From Seison nebaliae (taxonomy: Eukaryota; Rotifera; Pararotatoria; Seisonacea; Seisonidae): 37,189 bases of DNA. A program made the translations under genes and the position numbers. The stretch covers positions 1 to 37,189 of the forward strand of contig JALJEE010000524.1 in assembly GCA_023231475.1 (NCBI GenBank), given 5' to 3'. Shown piece by piece: positions 21,255 through 32,914 of this stretch. Each line of letters starts with the position of its first letter. Within the stretch, counting starts at the first letter, position 1. The notes under the pieces are model-generated. The model was not told the origin of the DNA. It ran no database searches and saw nothing but the letters and a program-made list of their open reading frames with translations.

Positions 21255-24200
21255 ATCTGATTCCATATCACCCTGATTCTGGAGATGGTGTATCATTCCA
21301 AGATAAGACGGTTCCAAACGAACCAAAGAAGTTTTATTCGAATTCCAATTGTGGTTATTATTTTTGTTGAATGATGTGTAGCAAATGTATTATTCGCCAT
21401 AATTTAGTATAAGAAGAAAATGTAGAAAAATCCAAATGGTATCTAATATTTTAACTATAAATATTGAAATAAATCATTACAATACATATTGTATTATCTA
21501 TCATCATCTGATCTTATCTAATCTTCTTTCCAAAATTATTCTAATTTCTTATGATAATTCATTGTTTATCTTGTTCCCATTTTGTTTGGTTGGAATCAAC
21601 CGAATAGTTTGTGAATATGACATGGTTGAAAATGTATATCTCATTTGTCTGATTATTCAATTTTAAATTTGTAACTTCGTCATAGAACGATGAAGACTAT
21701 TAATTAGTCTTTTTAGTAATTAGGAATTAAATCGAAAAAAAATTTTTCGATATTTTCCATCTAGATTCTAGATAATGCATTAACACTATAAAATAAGAGA
21801 AATAATGTTGTTGAGAGAAACTATTTGTAGAGTGCACTACAAATCAACGGGAAATTGTAGAAGTGTTTGGGAGAAAAGTATGAGAATGGTAGTGGGTGGG
21901 TGACGTGGATTTAGATAGATTTTATTTGCAATCCGATTTACGAATGATCTACCTATATTATCTTCCACCAATATAAGATGAGTTTGAAGTATTAGATGAA
22001 TGAAACATGTGACATTTATTCATATTCAATCAAGTTCATTCAAATTATTCAATCGACATTGGGTACGATGTTAATTTCGAAATATCTTTCATTTTTTTTC
22101 ATCAAATATGACATAAATTTTATGTTCATCAATTCTCCCTCATCTACTCATCACACGTTCTCTCTAGTACACAATCGCTTTCTTCTAAACATTCGACATT
22201 TCCTCCTCATCTAATCAATTTATTGTTCAACTACTAACGAAATCATTCTCCTCATTGTCAACTCGACAATTGTTATCATTAATTTTTAATTGTTTTCCAA
22301 GAAGAAATCGTTCAATTCACACAGTTCCCATTGCACGAAATTAGTAGATCTTTTCAATCTATTTTCCTCCTCATTTCTACTCCATTCTCACAACTACTTT
22401 ACCTAATCAGGTGAACTATTATTATTCCTTTATTTCTCCTCCAATTCGAAAAACGGACACCGATTAATTATTCTTATTTTATTCCATCAATTTCATCAAT
22501 ATTCCTTTTTATTTCTTCTCCAACAAATATAACTTTCGATGTAACGGACAATTCATTTTCATGACATTTCTCTTTTTTAAAAGAAATTCCCAAAATAATA
22601 AACCATCTTCCATACAATTTTTCTATCCTTTTTATTTCTCAATAATTTATCTCCTACCATCAATAGTAAATGATTCGAAGCACGTCAATAATATGAAGTT
22701 GAATATGAAAAAAATGTTCTATGTTTCTTTTGTCCTCTCATATTATATAGTTCTATTCTCCTGCATTTTCTCCCGTTTTATGGGAACATATGTTCATTCA
22801 TCATCATTTCTCTTTGTCTACCAAAATATTTTGTCCATTAATCATATTAATTTTTTATGGAATCAATTCAGGAAATTATTTTTGAAGAATATCGCTCTTT
22901 ATTGCCGAAGGAAAAGTGTCAGATAAATACGTTCGGAATATTCCTCACCACTTGTAAGTGGTGATTGTCATTCGAATCGTTAAATTACCAAAATTCTTTA
23001 TATTTTGCCCTCTAATTTTTTGAAGGAGAAAAATTGAGAAGAAAAATATTTTTCAAAAATTTAACGAATATATCAATAGGAAATAATTTATTATATTTGG
23101 ACATTAAACTTAATTATTGACGAGATAACAATTCTCTCAAATTATTCAGAACGTCCACTTTCTCAAATTTCCTTTTCTTTTTACGGTTTTTAAAAAAGGT
23201 AATTTTAATTTGAAATTTTTCTGTTTATTAATTTGAAGAAATTTCCTTTACTTTACAGACGCACAGATATTACAGATGAAATAATCGTTATACCATATTC
23301 CCATGCGAACGAGAGATGACGTGGAGGTGTTTGTAAAAAAAATGTTCATCACAAAATTCATATAATTATTTTTAAGAATTTTTTCTAGATGAATAAAAAG
23401 AAATGTGGATGAATTGTTTCTTCAAAATGAAAAATTAAAGGAGAAATTGTTGAAGTTGGGAGCTACTTCTCGAATGTTAAGTCGTGTATTAATGAGATGA
23501 ATCCTTTTCTATAATATGAAAAGTTTTTCATTTCCTTCCAAAATAATCGGAGGAAGATAATCTTCATATTCCTCTTCTACTTATTGTGAGAAAGATGAGT
23601 AGTGCAATGAAACAGGCTCGGTCTTTAATTCAAAATTTCGAATTTGTACTTCAAATATTCTCCGTTCCGTCATTCACCGTTCCATCAATTCTATTATTTC
23701 GAGCAATTCCCTGAAAGTATTATCTATAATATATAGTCTATATTTATTTTTAATTTACCTCATGAAATTTGTTATAAAAAGATCTTTAGACTTCCATAAA
23801 TCTTTCAAATTACGTATTAAATTATTTCTTAATAGAAAAATTAAATAGTATTATAAAAATATTTTGTTGAAATTTTTCATTTTCTATTCAATTTCTTCAA
23901 AAAATACTATTTTCAATTTTCCTTCCTTTTTTACCGAAATTTTTGATGAAATGAAATAAAAACTAAATTTTATTTTCAAATTTTTTATTTACTTTCATTT
24001 TTCATTATCTATACGCGTGGCTTAATTTAGTTTAATTTGCTTTCCTTTCAAAATGGGATCAAATGAGCATTTCTCAAAATTTTTTAAAGTTATTATAAAA
24101 ATATAATTTTGGAGAAGTTCAAAATTACTAATATCGATGATTTCTAATTGTTGATTGATTGCTTATGGAAGTTTATTGCATTTGATCGACTAGAAATCCA

Positions 24201-25910
24201 TTTGACATTGTTTAATAATATCGGAAACGATTATCGTCAATATCTTTCCAACCAAATCGATTATGATGTAGAAAAGTATAAAATTGGAGGAGATGGAGTG
24301 ATTGATGTGGAGCGAAGAATTAGGAGTTCAAGTATTCTCCTATTGTTGAGATAATTGAATTGATGAGAATTGAGCGTTTTGTGAATTGTCCTATTTTTTC
24401 AAATTGCCTTCTCAGATAATTGGAGAGGAAATGATAATTAATTAGAACTAATTAATTCACCATTTATGATAAGTGGAAGATGATGATTATATGATGGTGA
24501 TGTAAATGAGATTATTAGATGGAAGAGCAATTCTCTTATTTTTTTTTCCTGTTTTCTTCACAAATTAGTGTAACTGATAAATTATCGGAGGATGTGATTG
24601 CTAATGTAAAGGATGTAATGGAATCTTGTGTAATATTTATAAAGACATTGGATTGTCTTAAAGAGATATAATAATAATAGTTTTCCTCCCGAATAATAAT
24701 TTAGTATATAGATCATGTCCTCTCACATGAAGAATGGACCGATAACTATTTACTATTGTTATGTACATCGTATGATGGACGATCATTTATGATTATTGTG
24801 CACAATTCGAAGAATGATTCAAGTCTAAATTACAAATATAAATGTCTGTGTGAATGTGTGTGAATGTGTGTGTGTGTGTGCGTCCGTGTGTGCTGAATTG
24901 AATGAGAATTCTTTTCATTCCATCGTTCAAATTATTTAATCATCCTCTTCAGAAATCTTTCCCAGACAAATTAATTTTTTTTATATAACGTTCTCTTCCT
25001 AATATTTGCCATATCCGAATGGAAATGTTGAGAATTTCATCTAGAGAAAGTTGGGAGACATTGATCTGATATCGTCGATCAATAAATAAATCTTTCTCTC
25101 CTCACTTTTCTTCAGTTGTCGAGAATCTGGGGATACTATTCCGGCTCTTGCACATCTCCATTTAGCCAATCTACTTCGCCCTTCCATTATTAACATACAA
25201 ATCATCAATGAACCATCTGTGTGTTTGTGTGCGTGTGTGTGTGTGTGTGTTTGTGTTTGTGTGCATTCGCCATCTGAATCAACTGTTCCTGATGGTGTTC
25301 GGAAGCGACGAAGAAGAACAATTAAAAAAGAATGTTTTCATTGTAATATTTCTCCTACAAAGAATTTGTTGGCTCGATTACGTATGTGTGTGTACATGTG
25401 TATGACGTAAGGGAAAACAGGAGAAAATTTTGTAAGAAATCAATCTAAAAGAAATTTAATTCAATTTTTCTTCCGACAAATTAACCTCCTTCCAGACAGT
25501 AACATTCAATCAGTTTAATTTGGGTTTCCCGATTAAAACTTACATTATTATCTTCATCTTATTAATTTGTGTTGGATGTGGTGAATCGTGGTGGTGTTCT
25601 AACCAACTGAATCTTTCAGATTGTCAACGACCACATGTGTCATTACGTTGTGATTAGATTATGATGAAAATTGAATGGGTTCTATTTTTTCTTCTTTTTT
25701 TCCCAGTTTCTTCTAATTTTCTGTTTGTTCAACTTCTTTTTCTGACCCTCCACCTCCCTCCTCCTTTTCTCTTCATTATTACTTTACTATTCTCAAATTC
25801 GTTTTCTTCTTCCTCCCATCATCATCATTATCATTATCATTATCATCATAATCATAATACTAACGAATTAAAGCATTTGGAAATTCTTTTGGAATCTCCG
25901 TCCTTCTCAC

Positions 25911-25912
<2 letters not shown>

Positions 25913-25970
<58 letters not shown>

Positions 25971-25971
25971 A
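25913..25971. repeat. CT dinucleotide microsatellite
   Basis: This (CT)n run of about 58 bp has one TTTC interruption near its end. It makes a Leu/Ser-only frame that should not be called a gene. Confidence 0.97.
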
Positions 25972-26469
25972 CAAACATTCTTTCATTCTCTGATGTGATG
26001 GAACGTAAGATGGATTAATTTCTTTTTAACATTAACCTAATTTTTTTTAGAAATTTATTCATATTTCTAAAAAATATGTTAGTCAACTTTCTTATCTGCT
26101 TGAAATACTTTTAAAATAATCTTCTGTTCTATTCAGTTCTTCCGAAAATTCGATATTTCTTCAAATTAGTTTATGTAATTTTATTTTGTAAAAAATGACA
26201 ATTTTTTTTTGCTTTTAGTTATTACATCTTTTCTCCCATTCTTTTTTCAATACTCACACACAAATGATATGATTGATTTGTTTAACTTTGATTTTCTCAT
26301 AAAATCGAATATTCGACTCTCATGTCGAATCTCGAAAAGTTGATGATTTTAATTTAATTTTATTAAGTTCTCATTTCTGAACATTGAAAAAGACAATTAG
26401 AATTGATTCATCAAACTTTTTTTCGTTTAATGCTTCGTTTTTATACAATAGACACGAAGGACGGATAAA

Positions 26470-26819
26470 ATGACTGACGTCAATACAAATGAAGTAAATA
26501 TTCGTCAACAATCCATGAATCGTAATGAGAACAGTTAATGTTTCTTTTATAACGAAATGAAACGAATGAGAATTTGATTGATTATTTTCTTCTGAAAATT
26601 TATTCAAAAATCTTCAATTCGATCGGAAATTCCAATCAACTTTTCATTTTCATTTCAACTCAAATTACCTTTCTATTTTATAAATGATATGTAAACAATT
26701 GAAATTTTCATTCTAATCAAATCATTCTTTTTTCTTCTTCTATTTCTCCTCAATAATCATAGTGAGACGGAACAGCACAGCACTATCTATTGATCGCACT
26801 CAAATTGATCAACAACAAG

Positions 26820-26862
<43 letters not shown>

Positions 26863-29800
26863 TAAAAGACAACCATCGTCCACATTAATGTGTACTGAAC
26901 ATCGTGGTTGTCTGTATAAGTGGACGAATTATGTTCGTGGTTATCAAAAACGGTGGTTCGTCTTAAGTAATGGTTGTCTCTCATATTACAGGTTATTATT
27001 TCGAATTTATATTCTGTGTTGCTATGATGATTTATTAGCGTAAATGCATGATGAGAAACGTAGAGGAAATCTATTGTTCATTTGATGCACTTCCTCTTCT
27101 CTTCTTCTCGGTTTGTGAGAGGTGGAGAGGAAAGGTAACTTGAATTTGTGTCGATTGAAAACTTTTGAAAAATCTTAATATCTTTTTTTTTCTTTCTTTC
27201 TTTCTATCTATCTATCTCTCAATATTCGGCCAATGAACATTCGTCATTCTCGTAAAATTGCATCGGTGTTTTTTTTTGAAAAAGTTTTTTTGGTAAAAAA
27301 AAAAGATATAAGAAACGGTAAGGATTTTCTTCTTTTATCAAACTCTTTTTCTTCTCCCTCATCATCCCATTTAGATGGTGAAATTTAATTATCGATTTAA
27401 TTTTCTTCGCACCATTCCTCGCCAAAAAACTTGATTGAGAAAAACAATTCTTTCCTTCCTCCCATTTCCTCCAATTAAATTTGAAATTTACTAATTCTCA
27501 CTCATCTCCCAACTGCTGATGGAGAGATAATCATCAAACAAGAAATCTGTAGTCGACATAAATTTTGACCGTTATGGACAGTAGATAATTTGAGAAAAAC
27601 TTCTCTAAAAATTTTCTGGATGTTATTATACATAGATTTACTCCCAACATAGTACACGACTGTTTTCCCAATAATATCTTTTCTTTTCCATATCTACAAT
27701 CTGTCCAGGACAATGATTATCGTTCCATAACGATGGAAGTATTGGAATTTTTAGAATATTTTAATGCAAATATTTCATTCATACAAATAATCTCATACAA
27801 ATTTATTTTTTTCACATTTGATCAGGTCACAAGCAGAAATGGCTTATACGTGTCGTGGTACAATAAATTTGGCAGACTCGCGAATTACATGTGAAGATCA
27901 TTGTGTCATTCAGATTGCAAATGGAATGCAAACATTCTTCTTGAAAGCTCCAACAGCAGAGGAGAAGGATGAGTGGATGAAAGCATTACATCGTGCACAA
28001 CGTGAAGTCGTTCTACAGAGAGAACAAGATTCCGATAGTGATAATGCCATGGAAGATGAAACTTCCGTTCCTGATGTTGAAACGACGAGAATTGTTGAAA
28101 ATTTGAATGGAAAGATGGAAGATCTTTCCGTCTGTTTCCAATTGTTAACACGTCATGGTGATGATTTATATCATCAATTAACATCAGTCCAAGACAATTT
28201 GAATTGTTCAGTGAATACGACTCAAAAACAATCGGGAAATAATGTTCAATCTCCATCTCCTTACGATGATGTTGATAATAAAGTTCAACTTTATCTTTCT
28301 TTCATTTATTCCAATTTAATTCAATTTAATTCAATTTAGAATTGTACGAATGAACTTACTCTCAATCAACTCTCAACCACAATACTCTCCACTTCCAGTA
28401 TTGGTGGTAATGCCTCTCCACGAATTTCTCGTACAAATAGTAATTTATCAAAGAGGAGTAATATCAATGAGAATATTCTACGTCAATCGATGATGAATAC
28501 GAATAAACAAATAACATTATTCCGAATTACAACCAATGCAATGTTAAATACTTGTAATGAATATATGAATGTGGCGAAGGATAGTAGTAAGCGATTGCAA
28601 CGACAATTGGCTTACGAACGCGAACAACGAAGACATCTACAAGGAGTGGTGGAACAAATGGCGAACGAAATGCAAGATATGCAAGATACATGTATTGACC
28701 GTTAGTCCTCCAATTTTCTTCCTTCCAATTATTTTCCAATTATCCAACTTCCTCAACGAGGACAATTTCCCAATTCTTCATCTATCAATGAGATAACGAC
28801 GAAAATGATGATAGAGATGAAGTTCGAAGTAATCTACAAATAGAGTCTGACCATTATGTCAGACTAGAGAGAAATAAAGTAAAGAGAAAAATGTGTGAGA
28901 GAAAAATTCACAGTAAAATTTGAATATTTCATTCATTCAATTTTATTTTTTTTTTGCTCGTTCACGAAATCAAATTTCAATTTATCTTCTCGATCATTTT
29001 TGAGAGAGAGAGAGAGAGAGAGAAGAGCAGAGAAATAATTAAGAAGTGATTGATGGAAACGAGAGGAAAGTCAACAAAAATCGTTCATTGTCAATGCTCT
29101 CCACATTAGGGTAGGAGAGATGGATAATATGGAATCAGTCCAAATGTTATTCTTTTGGGTCCATATGTGTCTCCACTTCGTCTAATTGACGGGGGGAGGA
29201 AGGGAAGAACGATGGTCAATTAAAGAAATTTCCACATTCCTCTTACCCCAATCATTATTAAGAGTCTAATCGATTAAATGAGTCATGATTTCATTATGAT
29301 AAATAATTCTCTAATAATTATCTCTAATAGTCAATCGATGATTCGTGACGTCGATTAATTCGAATGAGATTTTTGTAGGAGATTTCCCCTTTCCATTTCC
29401 TCTAAAATTCACATCAGATCCATTCTTGTCTGATTATTTAATAGCCAGATGAAATTGTTAAGAAATCTCATCTAAATTTATCTATTAGAAAATATATTGA
29501 AATGATTTATTAGAAAGTTTTATGAGAATTTCCCATTTGTGAGAATGGAAGGAAATCTTGTCTCAATGTGAGTTGTCCGATTAATTTGATTTGAATAAAA
29601 TTTTATTTACTTTCCTTTAACAATTTTCTCATCTTTCAACTTTACGTAATTTTATTATTCGGAAAATATCAAGTATTAATAATTCTCCTAGAAGACATTA
29701 GGACATTAGGACTTGGAATTGTATGTTGAGGATAGAAGTATCAGGATAGAAATGGGAAGAGAATGGGAAGTCCTCATAAAAATAATATTATTCCGATTCT

Positions 29801-32225
29801 CTTTTGAGAAAATAGAAAGTGAAGAGAAATATGTGAAATTATGAATGGAATGATTTCAATGAAATAATGTTGAAAATGAATGAAATGAAACTTCCTCTCA
29901 CAATATTTGTGAGATATGGGAAGAGAGAATGATGGAAAATTATATGAATTAATTGACAAGTTGAGATATTGAAGTGAGAATGAATAAGGTCATTTCTTAA
30001 AATTGAATTGCTTTCTTGACATCCATCCATTTATTTCATCCGATGAAATTGAGGGAGAGATATCTGAGAAAAAAAGAAAAGAAAGAACTTGAAGAGGAAA
30101 GTAGACGGTTGAATAGTGAGAGATGTCATTCCAAATGATGTTCGATTGAATATGTTCCAATAATTTATTCTTTTTCTCTCAATATTCTTTCTTTTCCTTT
30201 TTTTTTTTTGTTTTGTTTGTTTGTTTATTGATAAGTAAATGACTTTTAACACAACAAATTTTCAAGGTGACAAATTATCTCTTCTTCTTTCCTCATTTCT
30301 AACTTCTTTTCTAACAACAACAACAACGCCAACATGTGAACGACACGAAACGACATTTGGTGTGATGAATTCAACTTTTTTTTTATTTTTCAGAAATATC
30401 TAAACGCAAAATCCCGGAAAGGCAAACGGGACGCAAATCGGACGTGAAAAGTGAAGAAAGTTCAATGAAATTTGCATCGGCCAATGATGCAGATTCAGAA
30501 TCGGATGGAGAATCATTTTATGATGCCATTGAACAGAATTTCTCAATTCCTGAATCATTAAAGTCAATCATTTCTCTATTCATCAATAATTCTCATTGTT
30601 CATTCTCAGGAAAGAAAATGAGAAAGAGAATCTTTCATCCTCTGATCAAAAACCATTAAATATTGAGACTGATAATAATAATGTGGAGAATGTGTCGGGC
30701 AACCACGAAATGGAAAATAAAACACAGGGACAAGTTGTCTATGATTCGGAGATGACTGATGGAACTGTAGCTGAAAGAGAAAAAAATAAGAATTTCGAAA
30801 GACGTCAAACAATTCCACCCAAACCAGATTATCCATTGAATTTATGGAATATTTTAAGAAATTGCATAGGACGTGATCTAACACGAATACCAATACCTGT
30901 TATTAAAAAATTTATATTAAAAAATTTTTATTCAAAAATTTATTTTAAAAAATTTATATTAAAAAATTTTTAATTAATTTTTTTTTATCAGGTAAATTTT
31001 AGTGAACCATTATCGATGTTACAACGATTAACGGAAGAATTGGAATATAGTGCTCTCTTAGACAAAGCATCGACAATGACTGATAGTCGAGAACAAATGG
31101 CTTATGTTGCCGCATTCACCATCTCCGCTTATTCGACTACTCAACATCGTGTGGCGAAGCCATTTAATCCGATCGAAGGTAAATTTTTATATTTAAATTT
31201 TAATTTTATTGGATATTTGATCAGGTGAAACATATGAATATAATCGGGCCGGTGATTTAGGATGGCGTCTGTTAAGCGAACAAGTCAGTCATCATCCACC
31301 AGCATTGTCAACTCATGTTGAAGGTAAGGATTGGGTGTTATATCAGGAATTCTCCATGTCCAGTACTTTTCGTGGAAGATATTTTCAGATAATTCCTTTA
31401 GGTATTGCACATCTGGAATTTAAAAATAGTGGGAATCATTATACGTGGAGGAAAGTTTCAAGTTACGTGCACAATATTGTGCTGGGTAGATTATGGTTGG
31501 ATAATTGTGGTGAGATGGATATCAAAAATCATAAGAATGATGATAATTGTCATTTGAGATTCTATCAATATGGTTTCTTCTCACGCGATCCCATCGGAAA
31601 AGTTAATTCTTCATATTATTCTTTTTATTCATATTAATTATTATGAATTAATCGAATTAGGTAAGTGGATTTATTACAGATGCTGAAGAGAAAGTTCATT
31701 GGGTATTGAATGGAAATTGGACGGAGAAGATGGAAGGTGCAAAAGTTAAAGTTCCAGAAATGATGATTAATCGATCGAGAGTTCAAAGTTCTCCTCCAAT
31801 AACGTTATGGGAAAGAATTCATCGGAATTATCCGAACGCGTTTCTAATTATTTTTGTAAAGGAGAAATTTTATTTTTTTTCATTCATATCTTTTCAGAGA
31901 AGTAGCAAGTAAATATTATCAATTTACACGATTTGCTATGCAACTAAATCAGGAGGAGGAGAATGTTGCACCTACTGATTCTCGACTACGACCAGATCAA
32001 CGTCTAATGGAACAAGGCGATTGGGATGCGGCGAATCGAGAGAAACATCGTTTGGAAGAAAAACAACGAGATGCGAGACGGAAACGTGGGAATAATATCC
32101 ATGAACCGACATGGTTCACTAAACAGAAAGATGTGTACACAGACAAGGATATCTTCATCTACAATCAACAGTACTGGAAATGTAAAGAAACGAATAATTG
32201 GTCTCGATGTCCCGACATATTCTGA
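26470..32225 (+). CDS. OSBP: OSBP oxysterol-binding protein (PH + FFAT + ORD)
   Basis: OSBP exchanges cholesterol for PI4P at ER-Golgi contacts. Exons are 26470..26533, 26763..26991, 27826..28282, 28340..28700, 30394..30562, 30610..30898, 30992..31178, 31225..31601, 31661..31839 and 31898..32225. All phases agree and the product is about 879 residues (human 807). The first exon ([20 protein letters not shown]) is inferred from phase. Then come a glutamine tract, a PH domain ([20 protein letters not shown], then [13 protein letters not shown] sequence, about 68-168), and a coiled coil around [12 protein letters not shown] and [10 protein letters not shown]. An FFAT-like motif ([13 protein letters not shown]) follows. 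The sterol domain contains [44 protein letters not shown] and [14 protein letters not shown], and ends in [14 protein letters not shown] lies at 32310-32315. Two introns are long (834 and 1693 nt); the others are 46-93 nt apart from the first (229). Confidence 0.95.
26810..26860 (+). repeat. CAA repeat encoding a glutamine tract in OSBP
   Basis: About 16 consecutive CAA codons with one GAA encode a Gln tract just before the PH domain. It occupies the place of the Gly/Ala/Pro-rich N-terminus of vertebrate OSBP. Confidence 0.9.
28701..30393 (+). other. Long OSBP intron (1693 nt)
   Basis: The donor GTTAGT follows CATGTATTGACC, and the acceptor is TTTTCAG at 30393. The intron falls between the coiled coil and the FFAT region, where no coding sequence seems to be missing. 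It holds a GA microsatellite (29002-29022) and an ACATTAGG-type direct repeat near 29695-29712. Frames inside it on the minus strand look random. It may carry regulatory sequence. Confidence 0.8.
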
Positions 32226-32914
32226 AGTGATTGAATATCGATGATTCGTCCGGTGAAAGATCGATCATTTCCTATTTGTAAACAAAAAGAATGTTCAGTC
32301 ATTTCACTAAATAAAAACATGTCGTATTCTTATACGATATCTCTTTCTCATCCCACACACACACGCACACATGTCTCTCTCCCTTCATTCAACATTGCCA
32401 CACCAACTTTCATGTAGATTATCAACAGATGTGTTTCATCCAATTATAGAAAGTTGAATGTTACTGTCAAATGAATTTTAATAATCATCTTCTCTCCAAA
32501 CTTTCACGACAAATTCGAATTTGTGATAAATATATTTCTCCTGATTATCTATTAACACACTAACACACACACACACACACACACTTCTAAATCTTTATCG
32601 AATAATATTATAAAAATTATAGAATAAAACCGAATAATTTCTCAATTTTCCCCCAAATCTTCTTTCGTTAAAAATTTTAATAAAGTTTAAAAATCCCGAA
32701 AAACTTTCCCAAATTCAAATAAAATCCTAATAGATCCTAAACATGAAATATCGTATGAATGAAATAGAGATGAAACGAAGAACATTGGTTAGTCAGTTTC
32801 GTCAGTTTCGAATGATAATTTTTATTCTTTACAAATAAAAACGAAAAAAAAATAATGAAAATTTTTCGGATAATAATAATTTGCTATCCGATTATCCGAT
32901 TGCCATTTCACAAT
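32226..32914. other. Convergent 3' spacer between OSBP and the GNL3-like gene
   Basis: It contains the OSBP AATAAA at 32310-32315, and TTTATT at 32821-32826 (AATAAA for the minus-strand gene, about 90 nt past its stop). It also has CA microsatellites near 32356-32369 and 32562-32583. I see no gene. Confidence 0.75.

Larger units (their letters stand above)
18327..26469. other. About 8 kb without a convincing gene
   Basis: Elsewhere in the window genes are 0.1-1.8 kb apart, so this stretch is unusual. It holds microsatellites (CA at 19384-19410, TG at about 24850-24890 and 25217-25262, CT at 25913-25971), an octamer array, a perfect palindrome and one exon-like segment at 20090-20318. A strong donor-like GCAG/GTAAG occurs on the minus strand near 19190-19197, so a non-coding antisense transcript is possible. 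Frames of 60-120 codons at 22561-22926, 24148-24354 and elsewhere lack family resemblance and are near what chance gives at this base composition. Reasonable readings are distant regulatory DNA for MSH2 or OSBP, an upstream non-coding exon of OSBP, or fast-evolving genes that I cannot recognise. Confidence 0.55.

Noticed and set aside
22561-22926. 121-codon plus-strand frame, hydrophobic
   Set aside because: Composition follows the AT-rich background (Phe/Ile/Tyr/Ser), there is no family resemblance, and one frame of this length is near the chance level in 37 kb at this base composition.
23398-23500. Coiled-coil-like frame (FLQNEKLKEKLLKLG)
   Set aside because: It is about 34 codons with no clean acceptor in phase; frames this short are common by chance here.
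24148-24354. 68-codon frame with coding-like composition
   Set aside because: It has no in-frame ATG, no acceptor at its start, and no partner exon.
25208-25410. Cys/Val-rich frames over TG repeats
   Set aside because: They come from microsatellite translation.
25661-25993. 110-codon frame across the CT repeat
   Set aside because: It is made of Phe-rich background and Ser/Leu from the microsatellite.
29774-30252. Minus-strand frames inside the long OSBP intron
   Set aside because: They are Phe/His/Ile-rich with no homology or splice support.
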